Positions 46,601 to 57,942 are shown, counted from the stretch's first letter. The stretch is 64,000 bases of DNA from Spongilla lacustris (GCA_949361645.1 OX442416.1:19720530-19784529); one strand, 5' to 3'. A program made the numbers and translations. Notes: generated by a model not told the origin, from the letters alone.

Positions 46601-49600
46601 ACCAATTGCTGAGCAATTAAAATAATTCTGGTTGAGTGCTTATTAAATAGACCAGACTAGACTCTGGGGTCCTATATAGCCTGCTCCATGTGAAGGCCTT
46701 TACCTCCTAGCTTGCTCAATGTGGAGACCTTCACCTCCTAGCTTGCTCCATGTGGAAACCTTCGCCTCCTAGCCTGCTGCCATGTGGAGGCCTTCACCTC
46801 CTAGCCTGCTGCCATGTGGAGGTCTTCACCTCCTAGCCTGCTGCCATGTGGAGACCTTCACCTCCTAGCCTGCTCCATGTGGAGACCTTCACCTCCTAGC
46901 CTGCTCCATGTGGAGACCTTCACCTCCTAGCCTGCTGCCATGTGGAGACCTTCACCTCCTAGCCTGCTCCATGTGGAGACCTTCACCTCCTAGCCTGCTC
47001 CATGTGGAGACCTTCACCTCTTAGCCTGCTGCCATGTGGAAGCCTTCACCTCCTAACCTGCTCCATGTGGAGACCTTCACCTCCTAGCCTGCTGCCATGT
47101 GGAGACCTTCACCTCCTAGCCTGCTGCCATGTGGAGGCCTTCACCTCCTAGACTGCTCCCACCACATCCTCTCACTAAAGCCTCCATCTTTGTACCTACT
47201 ACAATAATATACTACTCTTCCCCCTTCCCTTTAGTAATGTTTACAATAAATTATATATCAATTACATATCACACATACATGTACATTATACCCACCATGT
47301 TGTCTGAACTACTGTATCCACTCCAGGATGATTATTCACAATTACACTATGGTGAAGAGGGTTATACTCCATTACACTTTGCTGCGAAGGGAGGACATAC
47401 AAAATGTGTGGAACATCTCCTTTCCACTCCTGGTATTGATGTGAACATTAAGGATGGGGTGAGCTGGTTTATTTATTTAATGATCAAGTAATAATGATAT
47501 GTATGGTGCTGAAAACTGTCCTGTATATGGATGGTGATGTATTAAACAATACACATAAACCACTGTGTCCCTGCCGGCTCATTGAATGTTGCCGCCGGTT
47601 TATCAATTAGAGAATTATACAATGTGTCGTTGTTTGATAAGAGTTTATATTCTTCTATTTCCTCACCAACAATATGATCTATGCCAACGAATTTGCCACA
47701 TGCATCTATAGGTAACTTCAAGGAGTGTATATTTGAGCCCTCAACTTCATTCTGTACTGAAGTTGTTCTACAAAATGTTGTTTTAAACCGTTTATAGGTT
47801 ATTTCTTACAAATCTTTGTTTGCACTTATTTATCATGTTGTGTACAACTCTGTGAATAGTGGCTGGATGTGAAAATCTGATTCCCATGATCACAGATTAA
47901 ATGGTTCAGGAGAATTTAATATTTTTTTAGTAAGTGTATGCTGGGGGCATTTATTGGCTGAATGGTGAGCTCAGGTCAGTCTAGGCATTTGTACAAGACT
48001 ATTCTCAGATGAACAAACTACTAGACCTTACAGTAACTCATATGAATATGGTCTGATCCCCAGAGGAAAAATGTATTTTAACCAATTTTAAAACATTAAC
48101 CATGTATGCACATATGTATGGAATTGGCTCTAGGCAAAAGATATGAGGAGTTTGAACCCAACGAGATATGGGAATATTAGCTAGATACCATAGTGAACCT
48201 GGGGGCCTTGTTGATGACCATGTACTACATGTACAAGTGTACACACCCACCATGTTGGCTGAACTATTGTACCCACTCCAGGGTGGTTATACTCCATTAC
48301 ATTGGGCTGCAAAGGGAGGTCATACTACTTGTGTGGAACATCTCCTTTCCACTACTGATATTGATGTAAACATTAAGAATGAGGTGAGTTATAGGTACTG
48401 TAGCTGAGATGCAAGCCACTTCACCGTTTGGTTCAAATGATAAACATGCAGCACTAGAGTGCTCCAGGGTATTATATGGTATATATTGATGTGTCCACCA
48501 GCATTGGCAATCTTGATGAAACATTTGTGTGTTTCGACGTAACGTCGGCAGAGCAGAAAAGTCATTGCTGAATGCAATGCAAATACTATCATGCTTAACT
48601 GGAGAGCGGCTAGAGCATATCACATTATTTTTATTTGTCAGTTCTGATGGACATTCCTACCCTTCTTTATTCATATTCAAAGGAAATGCTGATGTTCCAT
48701 GAGCTATCAATAGTGCTGTTAAACTGTTTGATGGAAATGTTTATGTCCCACCTAATGGGTGGATTGATGATACCTCATTTCCTCCATAGCAGTAAACAAC
48801 CCACTTACTAAATTATGTTGTCTGTGGCATGTAGGGGGTGGGGATGGAGTATTTAATGGCCGAGTGGATGAGCTCAGGTCAGTCTAGCCATTGGTGCACA
48901 CAGGCCAGCTGATTTTTATTTGTGTGTCGTGAATTGCAGAAGTCACCACTGTCCTTGAAAGATGGACTAGAACCTAGAATTCTGTAGGGATTCATAGTTT
49001 CCACCAAAACCTTCACTTTCAATTCACACATACTGCATACTAGACCTGATCGCATGAGTGGCTTCATACTTGGAGGGGCCATGTTGATGACCATGTACTA
49101 CATGTACATGTGTACATTGTACTCACCATGTTGACTGAACTATTGTACCCACTCCAGTATTATTGTCATACTCCATTACACCTTGCTGCCATGGGAGGTC
49201 ATACTACATGTGTGGACAATCTACTTTCCACTCCTGGTATTGATGTGAACATTGAGGATAGGGTGAGTTGGTCTATTTAATGTTCAAGTAATAATGATAT
49301 GCACGTGTATGGGGCTGAACACTACTGTACCTACCCACATGGTCGTACTGCATAGACCAGTGTGGCCCTTGCAGTGGTATCTCCTCCCCTTCAAACCATC
49401 AGCAATGTTTGTATAAATGCAATTAGCCATTAGACTATATACTACATGTACATGTACATATGTACTGAACTACCCACTCCAGCATGGTAGTACTCCATTA
49501 CACCTTGCTATGACGGGAGATCATAAAACTTGTGTGGAACGTCTCGTTTCTATTCCTGGTATTGACATGAAGATTAAGTCCTTGGTGAGTTGTAGATATT

Positions 49601-52600
49601 CAATTCGACTGATCCATATTAGTACATGAATTAATTGATCTGACTGGTCTGATAAAACTGTTTGGCATGCCATTTTACAGTATGGAGGAAAGGCTTTTAT
49701 TTTTGCCCACGCCCTGTTTCAAACTTGGCGGTAAATCCATGATTTCTCTTAGTCTCCCTCACAGCCTTGCTGGCATTTGGTACGATATTGTGTGCAAACT
49801 GTGAAGTCTGGGCACTAGGGCCCAGCCTTTAACCTTGGGCCCCAGCTAGGCTAGGAGGAGGGGAGTATGAATAACTGCACAGCTGTCCACAATACATTGA
49901 AGCCAATAGGACAAAGCTCATCGCTCATCAAAAACTATCCCTGCAGCTGTGATGAACATGTTAACCTTCTCTTCCTCCTCCCCTTTATTAATGAACACAA
50001 TATATACATCTTTTTACATATATGCATGTGAGTTCTTGAATTAGAGGCATCATATTTTGAGGGGGCATGTTGATAACCATCTACATTGTTGATGATGTAC
50101 ATTGTACCCACCATTTTTACTGAAATACAAACATGTACCCACTCCAGAAGCACGATCCATTACACTATGCTGCATGGAAAGGTCATACTACTTGGTTGGA
50201 ACATCTCCTTTCCACTCCTGGTTATGATGTGAACATTAAGTCCGATTCTGTGAGTTGGTCTACTTAATATTAAAAAAGATGTGCACTGTAATTGAAACTG
50301 TAGCATATCATGTACTACATGTGCATGTAGTACATGATATGTTAGTACATTAAATTGTACCCACCATGTTAACTGAACTACATGTATTGTACCCACTCCA
50401 GTATGGTAATACTCCATTACACCTTGCTGCAAGGGAAGGTCATACTACATGTGTGGAACATCTCCTTTCCACTCCTGGTATTGATGTGAACATTCAGAAT
50501 AAGGTGAGCTGGTCTATTTAATGATCAAGTAATAATGATATGTATGGTGCTGAACACTATCCTGTACTGAACAATATATCGTACCCACTCCAGTTTTATA
50601 GTTATACTCCATTACACCTTGCTGCCATGGAAGGTCATACTACATGTGTGGAACGTCTCCTTTCCACTCCTGGTATTGATGTGAGCATTCAGGATGAGGT
50701 GAATTGTTGTATTTAATGATCAAGTAATAATGATATGTATTGTGCTGAACACTATCCTGTATATGGATGGTGATGAAAAAAACAAGACCATAGAGCAGCT
50801 GCATCTAAGCCTACACACAAAGACCAGTGTGTCCCTTGGTATCTCCTGCATGTAAATGTGTAGATACATGTAAACAATGATGGCTGAACTATTGTACCCA
50901 CTCCAGTGTGGTGATACGCCATTACACTTGGCTACAAGGGAAGGTCATACTACTTGTGTGGAACATCTCCTGTCCACTTGTGGTATCAATGTGAACATTA
51001 AGAATAAGGTGAGTTGGTCCACTGAATATTAAAATAAGATATGCACTGTTATATGCACTGTAGCTGAAATAGCAAGCCACTACACTTTTTGGTTCAAATG
51101 ATAAACATGCAGCACTACTCAGCGTACTTAAGGCTGCCACTTAATGAATTTACGTCATAAAAAAATGGCGACTATGTACAAAAAGTCAAATCTCACGCAA
51201 GAAGCGTCCCCTATGATAGAAACTTTAAACGAGTGTATTTTATACACTGCTCCAACTATTTGTAACGTTCTATGATTAGAAAACCACCCTGCGGTAGGTA
51301 ACCGCTTGGAATACGGCGATATAACCAATTACGGCTGTATGCCAGGGTGTTGCGATCCGTGTCTTAGAAAATTAATGGGGTATTTAAAATCCCCATATGT
51401 TTGCACGTATTATGCCGACTGGGGAATTTTAATAATTGGCTTGCTGTATTCACAACAACCATGAACAAAGTTCAAAATGGCCGACCAGCTGCAAAAACAC
51501 TAATGAATCTTCAATGCACGGTCCAGTTATTGAAAACCCCAGTCATAAACCATAAGTATCAATCTAGAGGAACCTGCCCAGCATAAAAAAGTTACCTTCG
51601 AGCTGCATTTTCATCCTAGCGCTTTAGAAGTTCGTTAATACGCGGGTCAAGTACAGTGGTTATTAATAAATAACCAGGCGGCTGATTAGTGCTGCTCGAC
51701 AGCTGCTGTTAATTTTTGGCAATCGTTGGTTTGGGAGCATATAACGCAAATGTTATGCTGTGGATCTATCTAGGGTCATAATATGTATGAAAGTTGTACA
51801 AAAGTAGACGTCATACGCTAACGGGAGATCGATAAGTAACGATCCGCATAACGTCATAATGATGAAATACAAACATGAATGTTGACAATGTGTCAACAAC
51901 ACGAAAACAAGATTTTTAACATGAGGCAGCCTTAACTACCCTGAGTATTGCAATATTGTTCAATCATTACTACACTGATCAGGTGGTGGATACTAAACTG
52001 AGTGGATAATATCAGTAATAACTAAATGCAATGTGATTGGCCAGCACTCTTCACCACACAGGCCTCCAATGTCCTTAACCACCAAGCTCACTCTTCACTC
52101 TGCAGTGTGCATGTCCAAAAATGGCGTCACATTGCTCCACACACATCATTCTCTTTCTATAGCAGCAAACAACACAACAGAACAATTCACTTCTATTTTA
52201 CTGATCACATGTTGTATATGGGGTGGGGGGGGGGGGGGGGTAATGATGCCGGCATGTGTTGAATCTACCATTGGTATTCATGTTCATGTCCGATCAATTA
52301 CTCTGTGCCAAATGTCCTGCCAATTTGGTAAAATCCTCCTCCCCTTTGTTAAGGATAACAATAAATATTATGGCTTCATGTTAGAAGGGGCAATGTTGAT
52401 GATGTCATTGTGTACATTATACCCACCATGTTGACTGGACTATTGTACTCACTCCAGCAAGGTGATACTACATTACACTTTGCCGCAAGGGAAGGTCATA
52501 CTATTTTTGTGGAACTTCTTCATTCCACTCCTGGTATTGATGTGAATATTAAGGATGAGGTAAGTTTGTCTATTTAATGATCAAGTAATAATGATATGTA

Positions 52601-53708
52601 TGGTGCTGAACACTATCCTGTATATGGATGGTGATGTAAAAAAAAAAAAAAAAGACCATAGAGCAGCTGCTTCTAAGCCTACACACAAAAACCAGTGTGT
52701 CCCTTGGTATCTCCTCCCCTTCAACCTCATCAGCAATGTTTGTATCATGCATTTAAGTGTGTACACCCTTGTGATGTTAATCATGTTATACATTGTATGT
52801 GAAAGGTGATGTTGATGACCATGTACATGTACTACATGTACATGTATACGGCCGGTGCACCCACCATGTTGACTGAAATATTGTACTCACTCCAGTATGG
52901 TGATACTCCATTACACCTTGCTGCAAAGGGAGGTCATACTGCATGTGTGGTACATCTTCTTTCCACTCCTGGTATTGAAGTGAACATTAAGAATAAGGTA
53001 AGTTTGTCCACTGAATATTAAAATAAGATGTGTACTGTTATAGGAACTGTATCTGACATAGCAGCCACTACACTTTTTGGTTCAAATGATAAACATGCAG
53101 CACTGTTGCAATATTGTTCAATCATTGCTATACTGATCAGACGGTGGATACTAAACTTGCAATGTGTTTGCATCATACATGTATATGTTGTTGACTGAAC
53201 TATATATTGTACCCACTCCAGAATGGTGATACTCCATTACATCTTGCTGCAAGGGAAGGTCATATTACTTGTGTGGAACATCTCCTTTCCACTCCTGGTA
53301 TTAATGTGAACATTAAGAATAATGTGAGTTGGTCCATTGAATATTAAAATGCACTTTCATATGAACTGTAGCTGACATACATGTATCAGCCCACTACACA
53401 TTTTGGCTCAAATGATAAACATGCAGCACTATTGCAGCTTCTGCATGGTACAGACATTTGTTCAATTATTATCAGATGGTGGACGCATGTACCAAACGGA
53501 GTGGATAATATCAGTAATAACTAAATGCAATGTGATTGGCCATCATACTTCACCACACTTCCTCCAATGTCCTTCACCACCAAGCTCACTCTTCACTCTG
53601 CAGTGTGCATGTCCAAAAATAGTGTCATATTGCTCCATGGTGATGCCATCTTTCACTAATCATTCTCGATCTCACTTGTGTTTTTACAAATCATGTTGTC
53701 TGTGGCAT

Positions 53709-53744
<36 letters not shown>

Positions 53745-53915
53745 TAATGATGCATGCTTTTCAAGCCTGAAATGGGTTCACCATTGGTAATCATGTTCAT
53801 GTACTCACTCCAGCATGGTGATACTCCATTACACTTGGCTGCAAGGGAAGGTTATACTATTTTTGTGGAACATCTCCTTTCCTCTTCTGGTATTGCTGTG
53901 AACATTAAGAATGAG
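43588..53915 (+). CDS. Ankyrin-repeat protein, gene C (5' part, 14 exons)
   Basis: Exons: 43588-43621, 43973-44097, 47327-47458, 48282-48383, 49158-49262, 49483-49584, 50148-50249, 50402-50503, 50594-50698, 50907-51008, 52458-52559, 52896-52997, 53222-53323, 53814-53915. Exon 1 to 2 joins in phase 1, all others in phase 0, and every exon is open in frame. The N-terminus is MFAKLVKNLGIGTAAGRSYV EEQKLRDAAKRGD, followed by twelve STPGIDVN-type ankyrin repeats. Exon 47327-47458 is 132 nt and starts with a ten-residue partial duplicate (DDYSQLHYGE) of its own repeat start. No stop-bearing terminal exon like those of genes A and B is seen before the sequence changes character at about 54140, so the gene is truncated or continues with a diverged end. 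Introns are colinear with gene A: the intron after 49584 matches that after 2574. Role: presumed protein-binding scaffold. Confidence 0.83.
43973..44097 (+). CDS. Gene C exon 2, N-terminal ankyrin-like cap
   Basis: Acceptor ACATATAG at 43972, donor GTAAGC at 44098. It encodes TAAGRSYVEEQKLRDAAKRG then DISQVARLIESGVSVNS. It is six codons longer at its start than the gene B equivalent. The sequence just upstream (TAAAGTGAATATGATC) is also conserved in gene B. Confidence 0.82.
44098..45082. other. Gene C intron 2, first part
   Basis: Holds the partial hairpin-element copy near 44314. No exon was recognised. Confidence 0.4.
45083..45956. mobile_element. About 870-bp TIR element with ATCGATAAG termini
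   Basis: Left end AGGGTCAACTATCGATAAG and right end CTTATCGATAGTTACTCT are inverted. Both subterminal regions contain repeated TTACCGATAA/TTATCGGTAA motifs. A TA may flank each end. The interior frames are unrecognisable, so it appears non-autonomous. It lies in gene C intron 2. Confidence 0.6.
46675..47155 (+). repeat. 31-32-bp minisatellite in a gene C intron
   Basis: About 15 units of CATGTGGAGACCTTCACCTC CTAGCCTGCTC or its GCTGC variant. It is the counterpart of the gene B intron array (33520-35105), in the equivalent intron and in the same sense relative to transcription. Confidence 0.92.
47542..47813 (-). pseudogene. Unidentified 89-codon antisense coding-like stretch
   Basis: The minus-strand frame is open from just after a TAA at about 47811 down to TAA at 47542-47544, with no Met at its start. 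It includes LKLPIDACGKFVGIDHIVGE then EIEEYKLLSNNDTLYNSLID. Composition is protein-like and unlike the surrounding AT-rich intron. Its 3' end (ATTCAATG-GCCGGCAG-GACAC) is partly shared with 35520-35545 in gene B. It could be an exon of a nested gene or a transposon remnant; no family is recognised. Confidence 0.35.
51118..51945. mobile_element. 828-bp TA-inserted TIR element
   Basis: Termini CTCAGCGTACTTAAGGCTGC C and the inverse GGCAGCCTTAACTACCCTGA G, about 22 bp with two mismatches, flanked by TA (51116-51117 and 51946-51947). Sister introns (for example 53425, GCAGCACTATTGCAG) show the joined empty site. It lies in a gene C intron. No transposase is recognisable, so it is a non-autonomous Tc1/mariner-like candidate. 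Confidence 0.8.
52215..52241. repeat. Poly-G tract in gene C intron
   Basis: GGGGTGGGG then an uninterrupted G-run, in the intron before exon 52458. It occupies the same place as the mixed G/A tract at 5618-5652 in gene A. Confidence 0.85.
53712..53742. repeat. Poly-G tract (31 G)
   Basis: Longest homopolymer of the window, in the intron before exon 53814, and homologous in position to the tract at 52215. Confidence 0.95.
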
Positions 53916-54139
53916 GTGAGTGGGTCTATTTAATGATCAAAATATAATGATATGTATGGTGCTGAACACTATCCTGTATATGGATGGTGATGTAAAAAAC
54001 AAGACCATAGAGCAGCTGCTTCTAAGCCTACACACAAAGACCAGTGTGTCCCTTGGTATCTCCTCCCCTTCAAGCAATGTTGCATGTATATATGTACACC
54101 CTCTTGATGTTGTTTATGAAAGGCCATGTTGATGACCAT

Positions 54140-55394
54140 GTCATTGCGAGAAATTTTGGACGCTCATTAGCAATTCCTGGCCAATTTTGCAAACGTCCGT
54201 CACATTTCCCGCGCACGCGTCCATAGGAATGTATGGGATAAAGTTAATTTTTGAATGCCATATATCAGAGAAAGCCGGTAGTAAAGGTTTACAGGACTCA
54301 AATGATAAATAGCATAAAAACCTTTCACTCTACTGGGTTGGTGTAATTTTTAGCCCCTTCTGCTGGGTTCCTCAGAAGAATTAGTACATTCCCATAGAGA
54401 TGTATGGAAAATGGCTATTTTAATAATGATTTTTCATCACTATTCTTCATTTTGCTCTGAACTGAAGGTAGGAAGGTAAGTTATACAGATTTCAGAAGAT
54501 ATTAAAATGATCCAGGCAACTTTTTAGCAAGCTTATATGCCCATAGGCTTCTTTCCCTGGGTTCCTGGAGCACTTTTGGTCATCAGGGTACATGTTTGGT
54601 TGTAAAATAATTAAAAACCACCCGCGGATGACAATAAAACTATGGCGTTCAGTTCTAGCCCAGTTGGAAGTAACAAACTCCACTGCGCGCAAATTTGGTA
54701 TGTTCTTTGTTTGGGTTTTCGTTGGCTTGGGATACTAATGTAGAGCTTCTAAAGTCCTAGCTAGGCCGTTTCAAGCCTGGTTTCAAGATTATGGTCTGTC
54801 AGTCAAACGCGGAGTGGTCTATGTCTATCCGATGGACATTAAACGTTACTACGTGTGTATTTCAGGAAAACCAAGGCATCACAGACACTTATGGCGAAGT
54901 AAGGCCCTGTAACTGACTTTTTACATTCGACCACGTGATATGGCGCTATATGAGGAAACGAGCGTTTTCTGTTGCTACTTTTTCATAAGGGTGCTGGCAT
55001 ATCCACATTTGTAAATGCTATCGTTCTATAATTTAACAGACTTGCCAACTCTCACGCATTTCGCGGAAGTAGCCCCCGCACATTTTCCAGCTTATACTAG
55101 TAGTATGTGATGAGGGCAAAGATGGGTAATATTCGGTTATAGCTTCATTAGAAACCCTTGTGCTAGTTATAGATCTGTATAATTAGCTGGAAAAAACCGA
55201 GGGGAGCTCCTTCCGTCTCACGCAGAGTTGGCAATATGGAATTTTGAAGCGGACAGGCCAAAGGGAAAGGGACGAGCCATATAAGGACATGTGCCCAATT
55301 CATAGTACAATATCACGTGTGAGGCCAATTTACGTAACTATTCTTTCTAGCTCCCTCGGCCAGTGACGTATGTCGCGCGATCTCCTCGTCCGGA
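54140..55394. other. Repeat-like sequence, no gene recognised
   Basis: The ankyrin-intron homology stops abruptly within GATGACCATG at about 54140. The following sequence resembles none of the ankyrin introns. A short open segment after GTATTTCAG at about 54868, ending at GAAGTAAGG, could be a mini-exon but is unsupported. Confidence 0.35.
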
Positions 55395-55583
55395 TTACTT
55401 GAGTTTCATGTACGAGCGGACAGCGACCCTCCAGATGGAAGCTCTGTATGGCAACACCTCATTAAAAGGTCTCCCGTGATCCACCACTAACCCCAGGCTG
55501 CCCTCATCAGGTGTGTGGATTTCCCTATAGTACCTCATAAAGCACATGAACATGTGATTCCATATAGGTGTCATGTGATACAT

Positions 55584-55648
<65 letters not shown>

Positions 55649-56040
55649 CACATACATGCACACACACATATGCACACACACACTCTGATCATGTGATCTC
55701 TCTGTTAATCACTGCAGTACAGCCTGCTGCTATGCAATGCTCTGGGCACTCCTCCAGGAGACTGCAAATACATTGAACTACACTGTAGGTGGGCAAAACA
55801 GAAGGACGGTTGGATGCAATTTACATGTCTGCCGTTATAATGTATTAAATATCAGAAATGAAATAACTCCAATCAGAATGTGAATCTTCTCCCCACCTTA
55901 TGATGTTTATTAATAATTTGACTAATGTCGTGCTCCCACTTGGCAGAGCTTAGCTTTGTGTCCATGTCCCATACCCATGCCATTGCCACATCCCAGACTG
56001 GTGTCACCACCACACCATGTCTCGGAGCTACTATCCCATT
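55395..56040 (-). CDS. Possible minus-strand exons of an unidentified gene
   Basis: Two open, protein-like stretches on the minus strand. 55395-55590 ends with a stop and reads FMRYYREIHTPDEGSLGLVV then DHGRPFNEVLPYRASIWRVA. 55920-56040 reads NGIVAPRHGVVVTPVWDVAM then AWVWDMDTKLSSAKWEHDIS, the second resembling a WD40 blade (VWDMDT). A CA repeat lies directly at the upstream edge of the first. On the plus strand 55717-55786 (YSLLLCNALGTPPGDCKYIE) is an alternative exon. I recognise none of them securely. Confidence 0.25.
55586..55646. repeat. (CA)n microsatellite
   Basis: Uninterrupted CA dinucleotide run of about 30 repeats, with an imperfect tail to 55681. Confidence 0.95.
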
Positions 56041-56054
56041 TTGTGAGCATGGAG

Positions 56055-56515
56055 GTGCAAGTGTGTGTGTGTGTGAGTGTACATGTGTGTGTATTTGTTA
56101 GTGTGTTTGTGTTGTGTGTATGATTGTGTGTGTACATGTGTGTGCATGTGTGTGTATTTGTGTGTGTGTGCATGTGTGTATTTGTGTGAGTGTGCATGTG
56201 TGTATTTGTGTGAGTGTGCATGTGTGTATGTGTGTGAGTGTGTGTTGTGTGTGTCACTGTGTGTGTACATGTGTGTGTGTACATGTACATGTGTGAGTGT
56301 GTGTATGTGTGTGTGCATATGTGTGTATTTGTTAGTGTGTTTGTTTTGTGTGTATGATTGTGTGTGCATGTGTGTGTGTGTACATGTACATGAGTGTGTT
56401 TGTTTTGTGTGTATGATTGTGTGTGCATGTGTGTGTGTGTACATGTACATGAGTGTGTTAGTGTGTGTGTGTTTGTACATGTGTGTATGTGTGTGCATGT
56501 GTGTGTATTCCTATC
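56055..56515. repeat. TG-rich imperfect microsatellite
   Basis: Long GTGTGTGCATGTGTGTGTAT-type tract with interspersed TACATG and GAGTG. It contains longer internal duplicates (GTGTTTGTTTTGTGTGTATG at about 56337 and 56396). It creates spurious Thr-His and Cys-Val open frames of up to about 200 codons. Confidence 0.93.
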
Positions 56516-56594
56516 TCTGTATCCTTTTGCTTTTTCTCGTCCTCCATTACTTCCCACGGGCCTCCCTCCCTCCTCCCTCCCTCCCTCTCACTAG

Positions 56595-56657
56595 GAGAAG
56601 AGGAACAAGGATGGAACTATTGGCTGCTTTGATGTGTGGGAACTCAAGTGGGCAGAG
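56595..56657 (+). CDS. Possible short exon
   Basis: A long CCTCCCTCC polypyrimidine tract ending CTCACTAG precedes a 63-nt phase-0 open segment EKRNKDGTIGCFDVWELKWA E, followed by GTACAT. It is splice-consistent and protein-like but unassigned. It could belong to the same transcription unit as the RRM exons at 58495. Confidence 0.3.
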
Positions 56658-57061
56658 GTACATCTTTTGGGGATGGAGAGATAGTATGATGATTCTGGTG
56701 GGCTGTACACATTTTGTGAATTGTGCAGGCATGTACATGTACATGTATGGATGATGTGTATGAAATGTTGAGCATAACTCTTATACCTTGATGGAAGCCA
56801 CTATGTGTAATACCCTGAAAGGGGAGGGACAATAGTAAAGGAAAATTCATTACATGTACAGGTTCCTCATTCTATGGCATCCATTCTCAGGATAATCCAG
56901 ATCTGTTTGCCATGATGTAGAAGATATATGGTAAAGTTTAGGTACAGTGGTAGTAAAACTAAGTTTAATACAGAGAGTTGCTCTGTGTTATATAGTGTTA
57001 CTAAGCTGACTATAGTGACGTTGCTAAGGCCAGATGTAAACATATGTTTTGACGAAACCAT

Positions 57062-57370
57062 ATCCTAATCGCCAACCATTTTGGGGGTTTCACTTGGGCG
57101 ACACCCTCCGGGCTTCTACCCTGGGACAGCCACCAAACCATGACCAGCGTCTTGGTTTGGGACACAGGCCGACCCAATGGTGACCAGCGTCACCCATTGG
57201 TCCCTGTAGGCCCAGTGGTACGAGGCACAGCTGCTACATGCCTGGCTGCGGCTGTCGCCTGCCCCCATTATGGGCCAAACACACCACGATTCTTAGCATG
57301 GGGTAGGGGGTACATTTACTCAGCCTGTAAGAGCAATTAGATGGCATTAAACATGTACATGTATTCAGAG
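57062..57370. other. GC-richer unassigned stretch
   Basis: Contains the repeated words GACCAGCGTC and CCCAATGGTGACC/CACCCATTGGTCC. Open frames are present on both strands but none is recognisable. Confidence 0.3.
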
Positions 57371-57371
57371 G

Positions 57372-57585
57372 GTTGGATGAGGTGTGTATGCATTGTGTGG
57401 TGTGAGATGTGTGGGGTGTGAGGTGTGTATGCATTGTGTGGTGTGAGGTGTGTGGTGTGAGGTGTGTGTGGTGTGAGGTGTGTATGCATTGTGTGGTGTG
57501 AGGTGTGTGGTGTGAGGTGTGTGTGGTGTGAGGTGTGTATGCATTGTGTGGTGTGTGTGGTGTGAGGTGTGTATGCATTGCACAT
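57372..57585. repeat. GTGTGGTGTGAGGTGTGTAT tandem repeat
   Basis: A smaller relative of the 41-bp satellite at 59096, lacking most GCACATGAG segments. Open His/Thr frames on the minus strand are spurious. Confidence 0.85.
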
Positions 57586-57892
57586 GATAGATGGTAAACT
57601 GAAGTTATATATTTTTTAAAATCGAGCGCTCAAGTAGTTGTTACTTCATCAGCGTATAAGGCCTCATGACTACAAGGCCTCATGACTACAAGGCCTCATG
57701 ACTACAAGGCTATGATGACCATTTGATTTGCTCTGTTATTCAGTTCAGGTCTCTTTAATCAGGACCTGTTGTCACACAACACAGCAGCCATGTTTTGCTG
57801 TACCTTTCTTGGAAAGTTGCATGTTGTACTGCATTTGCCTTTATATGGAGACTGGTGCTCTGAGGTTATGGCCACAGGCGAGTTTGTGTGGT

Positions 57893-57942
57893 GCGCGAAG
57901 CGCGCAGTACGGCGCCGAAGGCGCCTCGTCCGCGAAGCGGAC
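57893..57942. repeat. Three consecutive GAA-loop mini-hairpins
   Basis: GCGC-GAA-GCGC (57893-57903), GGCGCC-GAA-GGCGCC (57911-57925) and GTCCGC-GAA-GCGGAC (57928-57942). All three have perfect stems and the same GAA triloop closed by C-G, the core of the very stable d(GCGAAGC) hairpin. Confidence 0.8.

Noticed and set aside
54492..54692. Short minus-strand frame after the ankyrin gene
   Set aside because: No family, splice support or composition bias.
55922..56754. Open frames of 155-225 codons rich in Thr-His or Cys-Val
   Set aside because: They are translations of the TG/CA-rich microsatellite. Only the short non-repetitive ends were considered as possible exons.
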